Source: Lavandula angustifolia
Lineage: Eukaryota > Streptophyta > Magnoliopsida > Lamiales > Lamiaceae
Direction of reading: 5' to 3'
Assembly: GCA_028984105.1 (NCBI GenBank)
Contig: CM054817.1
Span: 28,236,313 to 28,300,312, forward strand
DNA length: 64,000 bases
Shown: positions 44,547-54,946 of the stretch, one piece after another
Layout: each line of letters starts with the position of its first letter
Position numbering within the stretch: position 1 is the stretch's first letter
Notes under the pieces: model-generated
Seen by the model: the letters and a program-made list of their open reading frames with translations, nothing else
Database searches by the model: none
Told to the model about the DNA's origin: nothing
Translations under genes and position numbers: made by a program

Positions 44547-46957
44547 CTATGTTGTAGTTTCTTCAATAATATTAATCGTAACCTTTCTCATGATCTCTCT
44601 TGGCTTGCACATGACTTGCAATCGTTCCAACTTGGGAATGGTTAGCCCTTCTCCCTCAGCCAAATCAACTTCCTCCAACCCCACCCTCTTCCATTCAAAG
44701 CATTGAATCAAAGACCCCAAACCTAACCCCACCACTTTCTGACCCAAACTAGACTCCGGACACGCCCTCCTCCCCATCCCAAACGGCATCGCCTCGTGTG
44801 CTCCGACATCTCGACCTTCAAACCTCTCGGGCTTGAAGGCCGAAGCGTCCTCCCACACCTTAGGATCCCTATGTATCCCCCATGCATTGAAGAAAACAGT
44901 TGTATTTTTCGGTATATCGTACTCTCCCACTCTGCAGTCTTGTGATGATTGGTGTGGTATCAGCAACGGCGTGGCTGGGAATAGCCGGAACGTCTCTAGA
45001 ATTATGTGGCCGAGGTAGGTAGGTTGGAGAGATCTTCCTCATTCATCAACCTCTCAAACCCTACTTCTGCATCCAGTTCTGCTCTAGCTTTTATTAGTAC
45101 ATGAGGATTATTGAGTAAATTGGACATAGCCCATTTTATGGTCACAAATGATGTGTCCGTCCCAGCAAGCAGCATGTTCTGTGTAAACATTAATAATCAA
45201 GATTAAATTCATAATGTAAGAGAGAGATAATAAATCTATCAAAGAAGGTAACTTAATTGCAATTAAGATGATTTTAGAGAAAAAAAATGAGCGCCTACTC
45301 ACTTGTAGGTCCTAAATACTAGGGGCTGGTAAAACCTAAAGCGGGTGTTGCGACCACTTTAGGCCCCAGTCGAGACCAATGCACACGTTATCCGAGCTAC
45401 CTTCTATAGTTGATGTCCAAAATTTATACTTCCTCCGCCCCAATTATTATATCCACTTTGCTTTTTGTGCGGTTTTAATTTAAAAAAAATTGTTAGTTGT
45501 GTGTAAAGTTGTGTGCAATAATATGCCATATTTGGAAAGGGGACAATATATTTGAGACATCCCAAAATGAAAATTCGTCCCAACATAATTGGGACGAAGG
45601 GAGTGTATTTTATTGTTTTGGTGTAAAATGTATGAAGAAATAACTTGGTTTAGTTGTAGTAGTAATACATTTTTATGAGATGTCCGATATTCAAATCCTA
45701 GTTCTAACATAGCCCCCAAAAAATAGAATTTAATGTAGAAATTAGCATTCGAACCCATATGATTTAAAAAAAAATCCATATACTTTTTCACTAGTTAAGA
45801 CTATTTAATGTATTTCTTATGTAATTAAAATATATTTGTATGGTTTGATATAGGCTCTCGAGAAGTTTGATCATAGGCGTGAACTAAATAAACCATCATC
45901 CATAGATTTGATACCATACTAGAATTGGATCACCACCCTTAAAAGGGATGTGTGACGAAACTCTAATAAGTAATACTCCTTCTAACTTGCCCGACTTGGT
46001 TTCTTTGGTTTTGACACGGTTATTAAGGATAGTGGATAGTTGAGTGTAAAGTGGTGCAAAGTTAGATTTTATTAGAATATTATTTTAACGGGACGGAAGG
46101 GAGTATAGGTCAAGTGGGACAATAAAAAACCGGAAAGAAGTAGAGGATTAATTTAAGGAGGAGATGGAAGTCTGACCATCATCAGGCCTTTGATTGTTTG
46201 ATCGGAACAGAAGTCCGGCTGCGATTCTTGCAACGGCAGCAAGTGACCAACCATGGTGTTTCTGGTTGTGGCGGCGGTGCTCATCGATCACACTCTGGAA
46301 GAATTCATCGAGTTGTTTAGCAAGATGAGCGTATTTCTTGGCAAGAAATCTTGAGGATTCGAGATCTTAGCCAACTCGAATACCTCGTCGATCAGCTCCG
46401 AGAATTCCCGTCCCTCATCGCTCTTCCTATCTTCGCCGGAGTATCTTTTTCCGGCAATCATCCTCGTAACGTTGTTGAACGTTAATCCCCATAGCTTCGG
46501 CCTTAACTCCACGCGGCTGAAACCTAGATCCGAAGCTTCTAGAAGGCTTAGGAGTAACAGGTTGACTTCGTCTCGGCGGATGTGGAGGAATCCGTTGAGG
46601 CGGGCGGAGGAGAGCACCTCCTGGGCGGCGAGGCGGCGGAGGCTCCGATCCGCCAGTGGTCGCCGTAGGGAGAAGCGATCATGGTCTGGTAATTGTAGCC
46701 GATGTACTTTCCGAGCATGAGTTGAGGGCGGTTGGCGAGGATAGTATCGAGCTTGGCGAAGCATTCTCGGCTAAGTCCGGCGACGACACCACCACGCAGC
46801 GGCGGAGGCCGAGTTTGAGGGAGAAGATGGGGCCGCTTGTTTGGGAGAAGCGGTGGAAAGTCCGGTGGATTGGTGGTTTGAGGAGGTGGAGGTAGCCGAT
46901 GAGGGGCGCAGCGCCGCCGCTGGGTGTCGGCGGCAGATGATATCTTTTTTCCAGCCG
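44547..46957 (-). pseudogene. Cytochrome P450, CYP81-like, copy D, multiply broken
   Basis: Exon 2 (complement 44547..45178) and exon 1 (complement 46177..46957) align to copy C throughout, but lesions abound. The N-terminal anchor is missing, since sequence homology stops at the KRYHLPPTP hinge and gives way to a MITE flank. There is an extra A in the hinge, a one-base loss near 46769, a 5-bp insertion near 46650, a deletion of about 32 bp near 46340, and a one-base loss near 45018 that breaks exon 2 after EEDLSNLP. The haem loop is altered (FGMGRRACPESS, with the Gly after CP replaced). The intron is unrelated in length and content to those of B and C and holds decayed Stowaway elements (about 45430..45603 and 45978..46103). 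It is a relic. Confidence 0.88.
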
Positions 46958-47956
46958 GAGGGAGTAATAATCTTTATATAATACTCCCTCCGTCTCAATT
47001 ATAATGTTCAGTTTTTCATTTTGAGTTGTCCCAAATATAATGTCTAGTTTTCTTTTTTAACAAATTATTACCTAACTTTTTTCGAGGACTCATACATTTA
47101 CACATCTCTACTCACAACTAACAACTCTCCTTAAAAATCGTGCTAAAATCAAAGTGAATATTATAATTGAAACGGAGAATAAAATTTTTCTTCAATTCAG
47201 AAGACATTACTATATAGAAGTTTTTATTCTACGTCCATTAAAGTTTTGAAAAATAATAATTTATTATTGAAGTCTAATTTTATACACTACCAACCTAATG
47301 TATTTATGCCCTAATTTTAGGGCGTCCGGGCAGCCTACCCAATATAAATGTATTCGTACATTACTTTTAAAGCTTCACTACCTAATATAAATGTATTCGT
47401 TTATTATTGAAGTCTAATTTTATACAATACCAACCTAATGTATTCGTTCATTACTTTTAAAGCTTCACTACCTAATAAAAATGTGTTGACATGTGGCATA
47501 TGTGGCCCACTATTTTGAATGAAAAGCGTCACATGTCGACACCCTTGTGGTGTGGTACACACAATGATACATAATTGTGGTACACACAAGCCGCTCTGAT
47601 TATGAGAGCCCAAATTATTCTCATGCATTAATTATTAATTATCTTAAAAAAGAGTTTTAATAGATTCATTTTGAAATGCAAAAATAGAAAAAGATAATTG
47701 CACATAGAAAGAAATGAACCGCAAATAGTTGGACGCAGGAAGTATTAATTACGAGAGTAAATCTTAATTCTTCCACTCAATGTATATAACAATGATCACG
47801 AACCAAATTAGGAACAATTAACATGAAAAAAACCATGCATGCAAATGAACGCAGTTGGGAGACGGCCGGTCTAACACGGCATCACATCTTATTTATTTAA
47901 TTTAACATTAATACATGCAACAGATAATTAGATTCTCTACATTGTTGCTTCTTGAT
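46958..47956. repeat. 5' flank of P450 D, duplicated from the P450 B flank
   Basis: The sequence from AGGGAGTAATAATCTTTATA onward follows the region 36990..37690 through the MITE, the AGGGCGTCCGGGCAGCC motif and TGGTGTGGTACACACAATG. After about 47700 the match ends and AT-rich intergenic DNA continues. Confidence 0.7.
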
Positions 47957-48110
47957 ACAGTTAAACCTTAATAAAGTAATAATCTTGGGAACGAGAAAAA
48001 ATATTCATTTAACGAGGTTATTACTTTATCGAACATTATTTTAGTGCATTTGACCCATATCGGGATCGGAATAAATTATTATCTTAGTGAGATTATTGCT
48101 TTATCGAATA
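47957..48110. mobile_element. TACAGTTAAACC-family MITE truncated at the start of the 94-bp array
   Basis: Begins TACAGTTAAACCTTAATAAA and keeps the full interior. At GCTTTATCGAATATT, where the right terminal arm should follow, it passes directly into the first 94-bp monomer (TTTGCATTCGAATTGC). Confidence 0.75.
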
Positions 48111-50164
48111 TTTTTGCATTCGAATTGCAATTTATTTAAAAGTTAACAACTTTAAAAATTCGAGACACTTAGCACATTTTTACGAAATTAAAAAAAAAAT
48201 TAATATTATTGTATTCGAAATGCAAATTTTTTAAAAGGATTAACCTTTAAAAATTCTAGAGACTTTACACATTTTTTCTTACATGAAAAAATATTATTAT
48301 TTTTATGATAATAAATTATTATTTTTTCATTCGAATTGCAAATATTTTAAAGGGGTTAACATTTGAAAATTCTAGAGACTTTGTACTAATTTTCTAATTT
48401 GAAAAAAAAAATTATTCTTTTTGCATTCGAATTGCAGATTTTTTAAAGGGGTTAAACTTTAAGAATTTGGAGATTTTGCATTATTTTTTATATATAAAAA
48501 AAGATTGTTTATTGTGCGTTCGAAATGAAATTATTTTAAAGAGGTTAACCTTTAAAAATTCTTGAGACTTTTCCCAATTTTTCTAACTTGAATTTTTTTT
48601 TATTATTTTTGAATTCGAATTGCAAATTTTTTAAAGGGTTAACACCTTTAAAAATTTGGAGACTTTTGCACAATTTTTTTTATATTAAAAAAAGAATATT
48701 ATTTTTGCATTCAAATTGCAAATTTTTAAAAGGGATTAACTTTTAAAAATTGGGAGACTTTTGCACAATTTTTTATATAGGAATAAAGATTTTAGTTTTG
48801 GCATTTGAATTGAATTTTTTTTAAAGGGATTAACCTTTAAAATTATGGAGACTTTTGCACAATTTTTTATATATGAAAAAAGATTATTGTTTTGGCATTC
48901 CAATTGCAAATTTTTAAAAAGGGTTAACCTTTAAATATGTGGAGACGTTTGCACAATTTTTTATATATGAAAAAAGATTATTATTTTGACATTCGAATTC
49001 AAATTTTTTTAAAGGGGTTAACCTTTATAAATTTGGAGACTTTTGCATAATATTTTTTATATGAAAAAAGATTATTGGTTCTGCATTCGAATTGCAAATA
49101 TTTGTAAAGGGGTTAACCTTTAAGAATTTGGAGGTTTTGCACAATTTTTATAAATAAAAAAAGATCATTCTTTTGGCATTCGAATCCCAAATTTTTTAAA
49201 GGGGTTAACCTATTTTGAGACTTTTGCACAATTTGTATGTATATAAAAAGATTATTATTTTAGCCTTCGAATTGCAATTTTTTTAAAGGGTGACACCTTT
49301 AAAAATTTGGAGACTTTTGCACATTTTTTTCTAACATGATTTTTTTTATTATTTCTTGCATTCAAATTACAAAATTTTCAAAGGGTTTAACCTATAAAAA
49401 ATTTAGACTTTTACACAACTTTTATATATATGATAAAAGATTATTATTTTGACATTCGAATTGCAAATTTTTTAAAAGGAGTTAACCTTTAAAATTTTTG
49501 AGATTTTGCCCAATTCTTTATATATGAAAAAAGATTTATTCTTTCATTCAAATTTTTAATATTTTAAAGGGGTTAACATTTGAAAATTCTAGAGACTTTG
49601 CACTAATTTTCTAATTTGAAAAAAACTATTCTTTTTATATTCGATTTGCAGATTTTTTAAAGGGGTTAAACTTTAAAAATTTTAAGATTTTGCCCAATTT
49701 TTTATATATACAAAAATGATTATTATTGTGCATTCGAAATGCAATTATTTTAAAGGGGTTATAACCTTTAAAAATTATTGAGACTTTGCCCAATTTTTCT
49801 AAATTGAAAAAAATTTATTATTTTCGAATTGCAAATTTTTTAAAGGGGTTAACCTTTAAAAACTTGGAGACTTTTGCACAATTTTTTTATATGAAAAAAG
49901 AATTTTTTTTTTTTTGCATTCTAATTGCAAATCTTTTAACGGGGTTAACCTTTAAAAATTTGGAGACTTTTACACAATTTTTTATATAGGAATAAAGACT
50001 ATTATTTTGGCATTCGAATTGAAATATTTTTAAAGGGGTTAACTTTTAAGATTTTTGAGACTCTTGCACAATTTGTTATATATTAAAAAAGATTATTGTT
50101 TTGGCATTCGAATTGCAAATTTTTTAAAGGGGTTAACCTTTAAAAATTTGGAGACTCTTGCACA

Positions 50165-51509
50165 GTTTTTGAGAATTTTGTCCTCAAACTTCTTTTTTTT
50201 GTTTTTTTACCCTCAACTCCTTGTTTTTGCGATTTTAGTTCTACCGTTAGATTTTCCGTCAATTTAACCGTTAATTCAATTTTTTTAAAAAATAAAAATA
50301 AAAAATCAAAAGGGCAAAATCGGAATTTTTATTTGCACGGACCAAAATTACAAATAAAAAATGATTTGGGACCTATTTAGCAAAATAAAACTGTTTAAGG
50401 ACTGATTTCACAAATTTTAGATAAATAAGCTAATTGCTTCGTATCGACGAGATTTTGCATTAAATATTTGATTTTTCATATAACTTTATTGCTTCGTATC
50501 AAATATAAGCTAACGAAGATTTCGTACCAATATAAACAACATTTAATACGAAATGCAAAATATATATTGTGAATTAATCATTAAAAAACAAAGTTATTAT
50601 CACCCAAAATATATATTGTGAATCCGCAATTGAATCCGCAAACGAAGATTTTGCATTAAATATATATTGTGAATCCGCAATTGATGCGCTCGCTGACGAA
50701 TTGCGAAGGAGGCCGACGACGAAGAACATTCCCTAGAGCTCGCAGCGGAAGAGGAAGTGGGAGACGAATCCGCCGAAGCTGATGAACATGGGGACGAGGT
50801 AGATCCAGGCGAGGAAATGGCCGAGCTGATCATCGCGCTGGTAGCGGACGTGAGTTATGGTTACGGCCTTCAATGGTAAAATTACGAATTAAATGAAAAA
50901 TTACGAATTAAATGTTTTTTATAACATATTATTCATCGTAAAATACGAACTGACACATATTTTCCTCGTATTCATGTTATTTTGAAGTAAATATTATGCT
51001 CTAAATTGTTATTTTGAAGTAAAATTTTTTTTGTGATTATAGCTTTATTTTTTAATGGTTAATTCACAGTAATATTTTGCATTTCTAATTAAATGTTGTT
51101 TATATTAGTACAAAGTCTTCGTTAGCTTATATTTGATACGAAGAAATAAAGTTATATGAAAAATCGAAAATTTAATGCAAAATCTCGTCGATACAAATCA
51201 ATTAGCTTATTTGTCTAAAACTTGTGAAATCAGTACTTAAACTATTTAATTTTGCTAAATAGGTCCCAAATAATTTTTTATTTGCAATTTTGGTCCATAT
51301 AAATAAAAATTTCGATTTTGCCCTTTTAATTTTTTATTTTTTAAAATTAAAATTGAATTACCGTCAAAATTGACGGAAAATTTAACAATAGGACTAAAAT
51401 CGCAAAAACAAGGAGTTGAGGGTCAAAAAAACAAAAAAAAAATTGTTTGAGGACAAAATTCGCAAAAACGCGAAGTTTGAGGACTATTTTTGCCAATTTG
51501 CCTTTTTAA
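50165..51509. mobile_element. Foldback (Pack-MULE-like) element with ~430-bp inverted arms
   Basis: The left arm (about 50167..50600) reads GAATTTTGTCCTCAAAC, CTCAACTCCTTGTTTTTGCG, GATTTTCCGTCAATTT and TTGCTTCGTATCAAATATAA. The right arm (about 51035..51505) contains the same sequence in reverse complement. The right arm is about 30 bp longer, ending GGACTATTTTTGCCAATTTG. The centre (50640..50900) is GC-rich and holds a captured gene piece. Large terminal inverted repeats plus captured host sequence suggest a Mutator-like or foldback transposon. No transposase is present and no 9-bp duplication was confirmed. Confidence 0.85.
50694..50875 (-). pseudogene. Captured fragment of LPP-gamma / dolichyldiphosphatase gene
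   Basis: The minus strand encodes PLKAVTITHVRYQRDDQLGH, then FLAWIYLVPMFISFGGFVSH and FLFRCEL, a stop codon, and GMFFVVGLL. This matches the N-terminal part (membrane segments 1-2) of plant lipid phosphate phosphatase gamma, a PAP2-type phosphatase of the chloroplast/ER. The stop replaces the Gln expected in RRELQG, and homology ends soon after. The piece lies between the arms of the foldback element, is far GC-richer than its surroundings, and cannot make an enzyme because the phosphatase motifs are absent. Confidence 0.8.
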
Positions 51510-51719
51510 AATGAAAAAAATATTGTTTTAGCATTCTAATTGCAAATTTCTTAAAAAGGTTAACCTTTAAAGATTTGGAGACTTTTGCACAATTTTTTAT
51601 AAAGGAATAAAGATTATTATTTTGGCATTCGAATATAAATTTTTTTAAAGGGGGTTAACCTTTAAAATTTTGGAGACTTTTGCACAATTTTTTATATATG
51701 AAAAAAGATTATTGTTTTG

Positions 51720-54700
51720 TGTTGGGTTATGAGTCAGTGGTTGATTTTAATCATCACTTAGAGGGTACTTTGTTTTATTTATTAGTAGTTCTTGTAATAG
51801 AACTTGTCTGTTTATCGGTAATGGGGGAAATAATAGTGATTTAGTGCTATGGAATTGAAGATCCCAAAACCTGTCTTGTACCCTTAGTGTAGTGTCTTTC
51901 GGACTAAATGATGTAATAGGCTAGACTGTTCTTATTTTCATTATCTGTTTTGTCTAAGTCCTGTAAGGGGTATTTGTTGGTCTGAACTTCAGTAGGAAGT
52001 TACATTCCAGAACCCCATGTCATCAGTTGTAAGAGCTCGTGTTCTCAGGTCTCCAGCAGACTCCACATCAGTAGAAGAATTATCATCAGCTGACCCTCCA
52101 GTAGAAGAACACGGAGACGAGCTCGGCACCTTCGTAGTCATCGCTGACTACACAGTCAGTAGAAGATCCTTTATCAGCAGACTCAGACGAAGAAGACAGT
52201 GATCGTGTCAGATCTACTGTATCCGATAGGAAACGACCTGACTTTTAATATATATTTCGAAAGTCAGCAGAAGATCATACGAGGATAAGTGAGAGTCAAC
52301 TCAGATGAAGACTGATTGATGAGTCGATTTCGTACCTAATTATTTCTGTCCGAAAGTGTCTCTTAACCGTGCGGGCGAGACATATTTGTTGGCGTTATGC
52401 GAGAAATGGGCTGATTTGGCGTGACACTTGGAGATGAGGTGGCGATGCGAATTACAGCTGGAATGTCGATATTTTGAGCGGTTTTTGGCCGAGAAAGGAA
52501 GGAGAAAAGAAGAAGGAAAAGAAAGGAAAGAGAGAGGAAGGAAAGAAGAAGGATAAGGAAGGATTAGATATTTCCATATCTATCAAGATCATTTCCTTAT
52601 CCTACAAGAAACCCTAGATATGATCTAGAGGGTTATATAAAGAAGAGGAAGCACAAAATTTAAAGGACCGGGGGGGGGACAACTCTACACACCGTGCCTA
52701 CCTTTCCTCAACCTCGAAGACTCATCCTTTTCATTCCGATAAGTTACCGCCGCCGCCGAGCCATTGCCGAAGACAAATCACCGCACCATCGACGAGAAGA
52801 ACTCAACAATCAAACTTACCGATCCACTTCATGCAGCAGTAGTTTAAGATGATGAAACAAACACTTCTATTTCAGTTTTTCTTATGTTCGAACATTAGTT
52901 AATTTCGTTTCTTGCTTTTCATTATTTCGAGAGACCGAGGACTATCGGGACTCTTAATGTAGTTTCAAGTTGTGTTTAAATTCAGTTTGTGTTTAGTTTA
53001 AAATTGGTTCGTGTTCGTTTTCAGTTTTTAGTTAGTTAAATTTACTTTAATTTAGTTTTCGTGCATGCTAGGGTTAGGGTTACAAATGGTGCATGTTCTG
53101 TTTCGCAGGGTGTCTTATCTGTGCAGTCAGGACGGGTTCATGAGTAGCTAAACTTTTAGTGGTCCGGCAGAATGTAAAACGCACACGTGAACAGTACATG
53201 AGGCTTAGGTGCTGATAATTAATCAAAGGGTTTCGGGTTAATTCTGATTTATTTAATCTGGCTAGTAATTTAGGCTTGATCACCCTAGGTTGCCCAGTCT
53301 GTAGCTAACTTAGTACTTCCATCGTTTCTCGTGGAACAAGGCTAGGTAAGTAGCAAAATTATTCGAAAGAGTAGTTGGATTAAACCGGTAGGAGACTATT
53401 AGATGCCCAACATACGAGTAGGCTCCTATACTAGGCTCCCTTAGTTTGATAAAGTTGTTTAGCTATTAAATCTATTGATTGCCCAACAACGTAGGTTGTA
53501 GCTAAATTAGGGAAGTAGCCGTTTCTATGCCCAACATGGCGGTTACCGACTAAGTAAGTGGGAGTGATGATTACGCAGTTTAAGTTACGGTAATCTATAA
53601 CTAGTTGATCCATGAGATTAATTCATTTTATGTGCCAAGGATTGGAATTACGTGTGTGTGAATATTCTGCTGGACCCATCTCTTATCTGCCTAGTTAAAA
53701 CAGTTTTATTTCAGTTTCAGTTTTTTGCAATTTATTTCAGTTTTAATAAGTTCTTAGTTTAGTTAAAAACCCAAAACTTGTGTGGTTGCTAACCAAACCC
53801 AAGATAAGTAGGAAAATAATATGTCTAGTCCTCCGTTCCCTGTGTTCGATGCCCTGTAAACTATACTGATATAATTCTCTATTTTTGCAGGATTATTTGG
53901 TGCAATACAGCGATCACCACTGATGTCAGACAAGTTTCACCTTCCACAAACCTCGACCAATGCGAAGCGGTCTAAGCCTTATCTACTCTGACCAACTAAA
54001 GTTGCTCTCATGCACATTGACCAGCTACTCTGCGACATTATTTCGAACATATGGTCGTTTTCCTTGGACGCTTGTGACACGTGGCATCGTCCCCTCCAAC
54101 GGACAAATTCCTGGGCCACAACTATAAATAGAGAAGCTTTTCCGAGCTCAACGCACGGGATATCAAAGGGATTATACGCTCAAGCATTCAAAACACTCTA
54201 GCGCTTTCACGAAGATCCAGCGAAGAACTTGCGTATTAGAATATTCTTAGTTCTTCTCTCTAGAGTTTTTCTTTAGATCCCACTTCTCTATCTAAGCTCC
54301 ATTGTTATATCCATAGCTTAGAACCTTCGAAGAAGTTCACTTTTTGTGACTGTTCTTATTATAAGAACTCCTTCATAGTTGGAGAACATCCCCTCCCCTT
54401 CAAACTTCGGTTTGGATTGTAAAAGCCGCTAAGGACTATAACTTAGAAGGGTCTGTCCAGTGCACAGATACCTTGCTGAGGCTTGCTCAGATTAATCAAC
54501 AAGACCTCCTGTTCAGCAGGATCGTGGACGTAGGATCTTGCGTATCCGAACCACGTTAAAAATTGCTTGTGTCATCTACTGTTTTATTGCATTGTTTTCA
54601 AAGTATCTTACAAACTCATACTTTGCATAAAACATATTTAAAAGTGCACTAGCCAAAACTATTTGGTTTGCGAAAAACACGTTTTCAAATCGAGACGAAG

Positions 54701-54946
54701 TCTACCGGACCCTACACTAATCCGTACAAAACTCTCCGCCTAAGGATTTAATACTAACAAAAGTCAGTAGAAGAAACTCAGTAGTTGAGTCACTCTGACC
54801 CGCGATCAGAAGGTTACTATCTGACACTGTTCATCAGTCGCAATCTACAACTCAACTGTTCTTTGCGTTCGAGAAAAGAAACTTATACTCAGGTGTATTC
54901 ATCCCCCCCCCCCCCTCTACACCTGACACTCGTCTCCGGACCAATA
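51720..54946 (+). mobile_element. Solo LTR (copia/Sirevirus-like) in the 94-bp array, interrupted by a nested LTR
   Basis: Begins TGTTGGGTTATGAG and ends GGACCAATA (inverted TGTTGG/CCAATA), flanked by TTTTG at 51715..51719 and 54947..54951. Deleting it restores a perfect monomer (ATTATTGTTTTGGCATTCG). It has a TATA motif (CTATAAATAGAG, about 54123), the GTGGACGTAGG...CCGAACCACGTTAAA block typical of copia LTRs, and a C14 run followed by CTCTACACCTG. Its own length is about 1.6 kb once the nested LTR (52317..53919) is removed. No internal genes remain. Confidence 0.85.
52317..53919 (+). mobile_element. Nested solo LTR (gypsy-like), 1.6 kb
   Basis: Begins TGATGAGTCGATTTCG and ends CAGCGATCACCA, flanked by CTGAT at 52312..52316 and 53920..53924. 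It has a TATA-like GGTTATATAAAGAAGAGG promoter (about 52629) and a G9 run near 52670. There is no coding region. It is younger than the LTR that contains it. Confidence 0.8.

Noticed and set aside
49786..50267. Repeated peptides such as LKGLTFKNLETFAQFF in several open frames on both strands
   Set aside because: They are translations of the 94-bp tandem monomer. They appear in both orientations, have no start context or codon bias, and are broken wherever monomer length varies.
52017..52202. Open frame with Ser/Asp/Glu-rich peptide as a small gene
   Set aside because: It lies inside a solo LTR. The composition comes from CAGTAGAAGA-type repeats and there is no promoter or homology.
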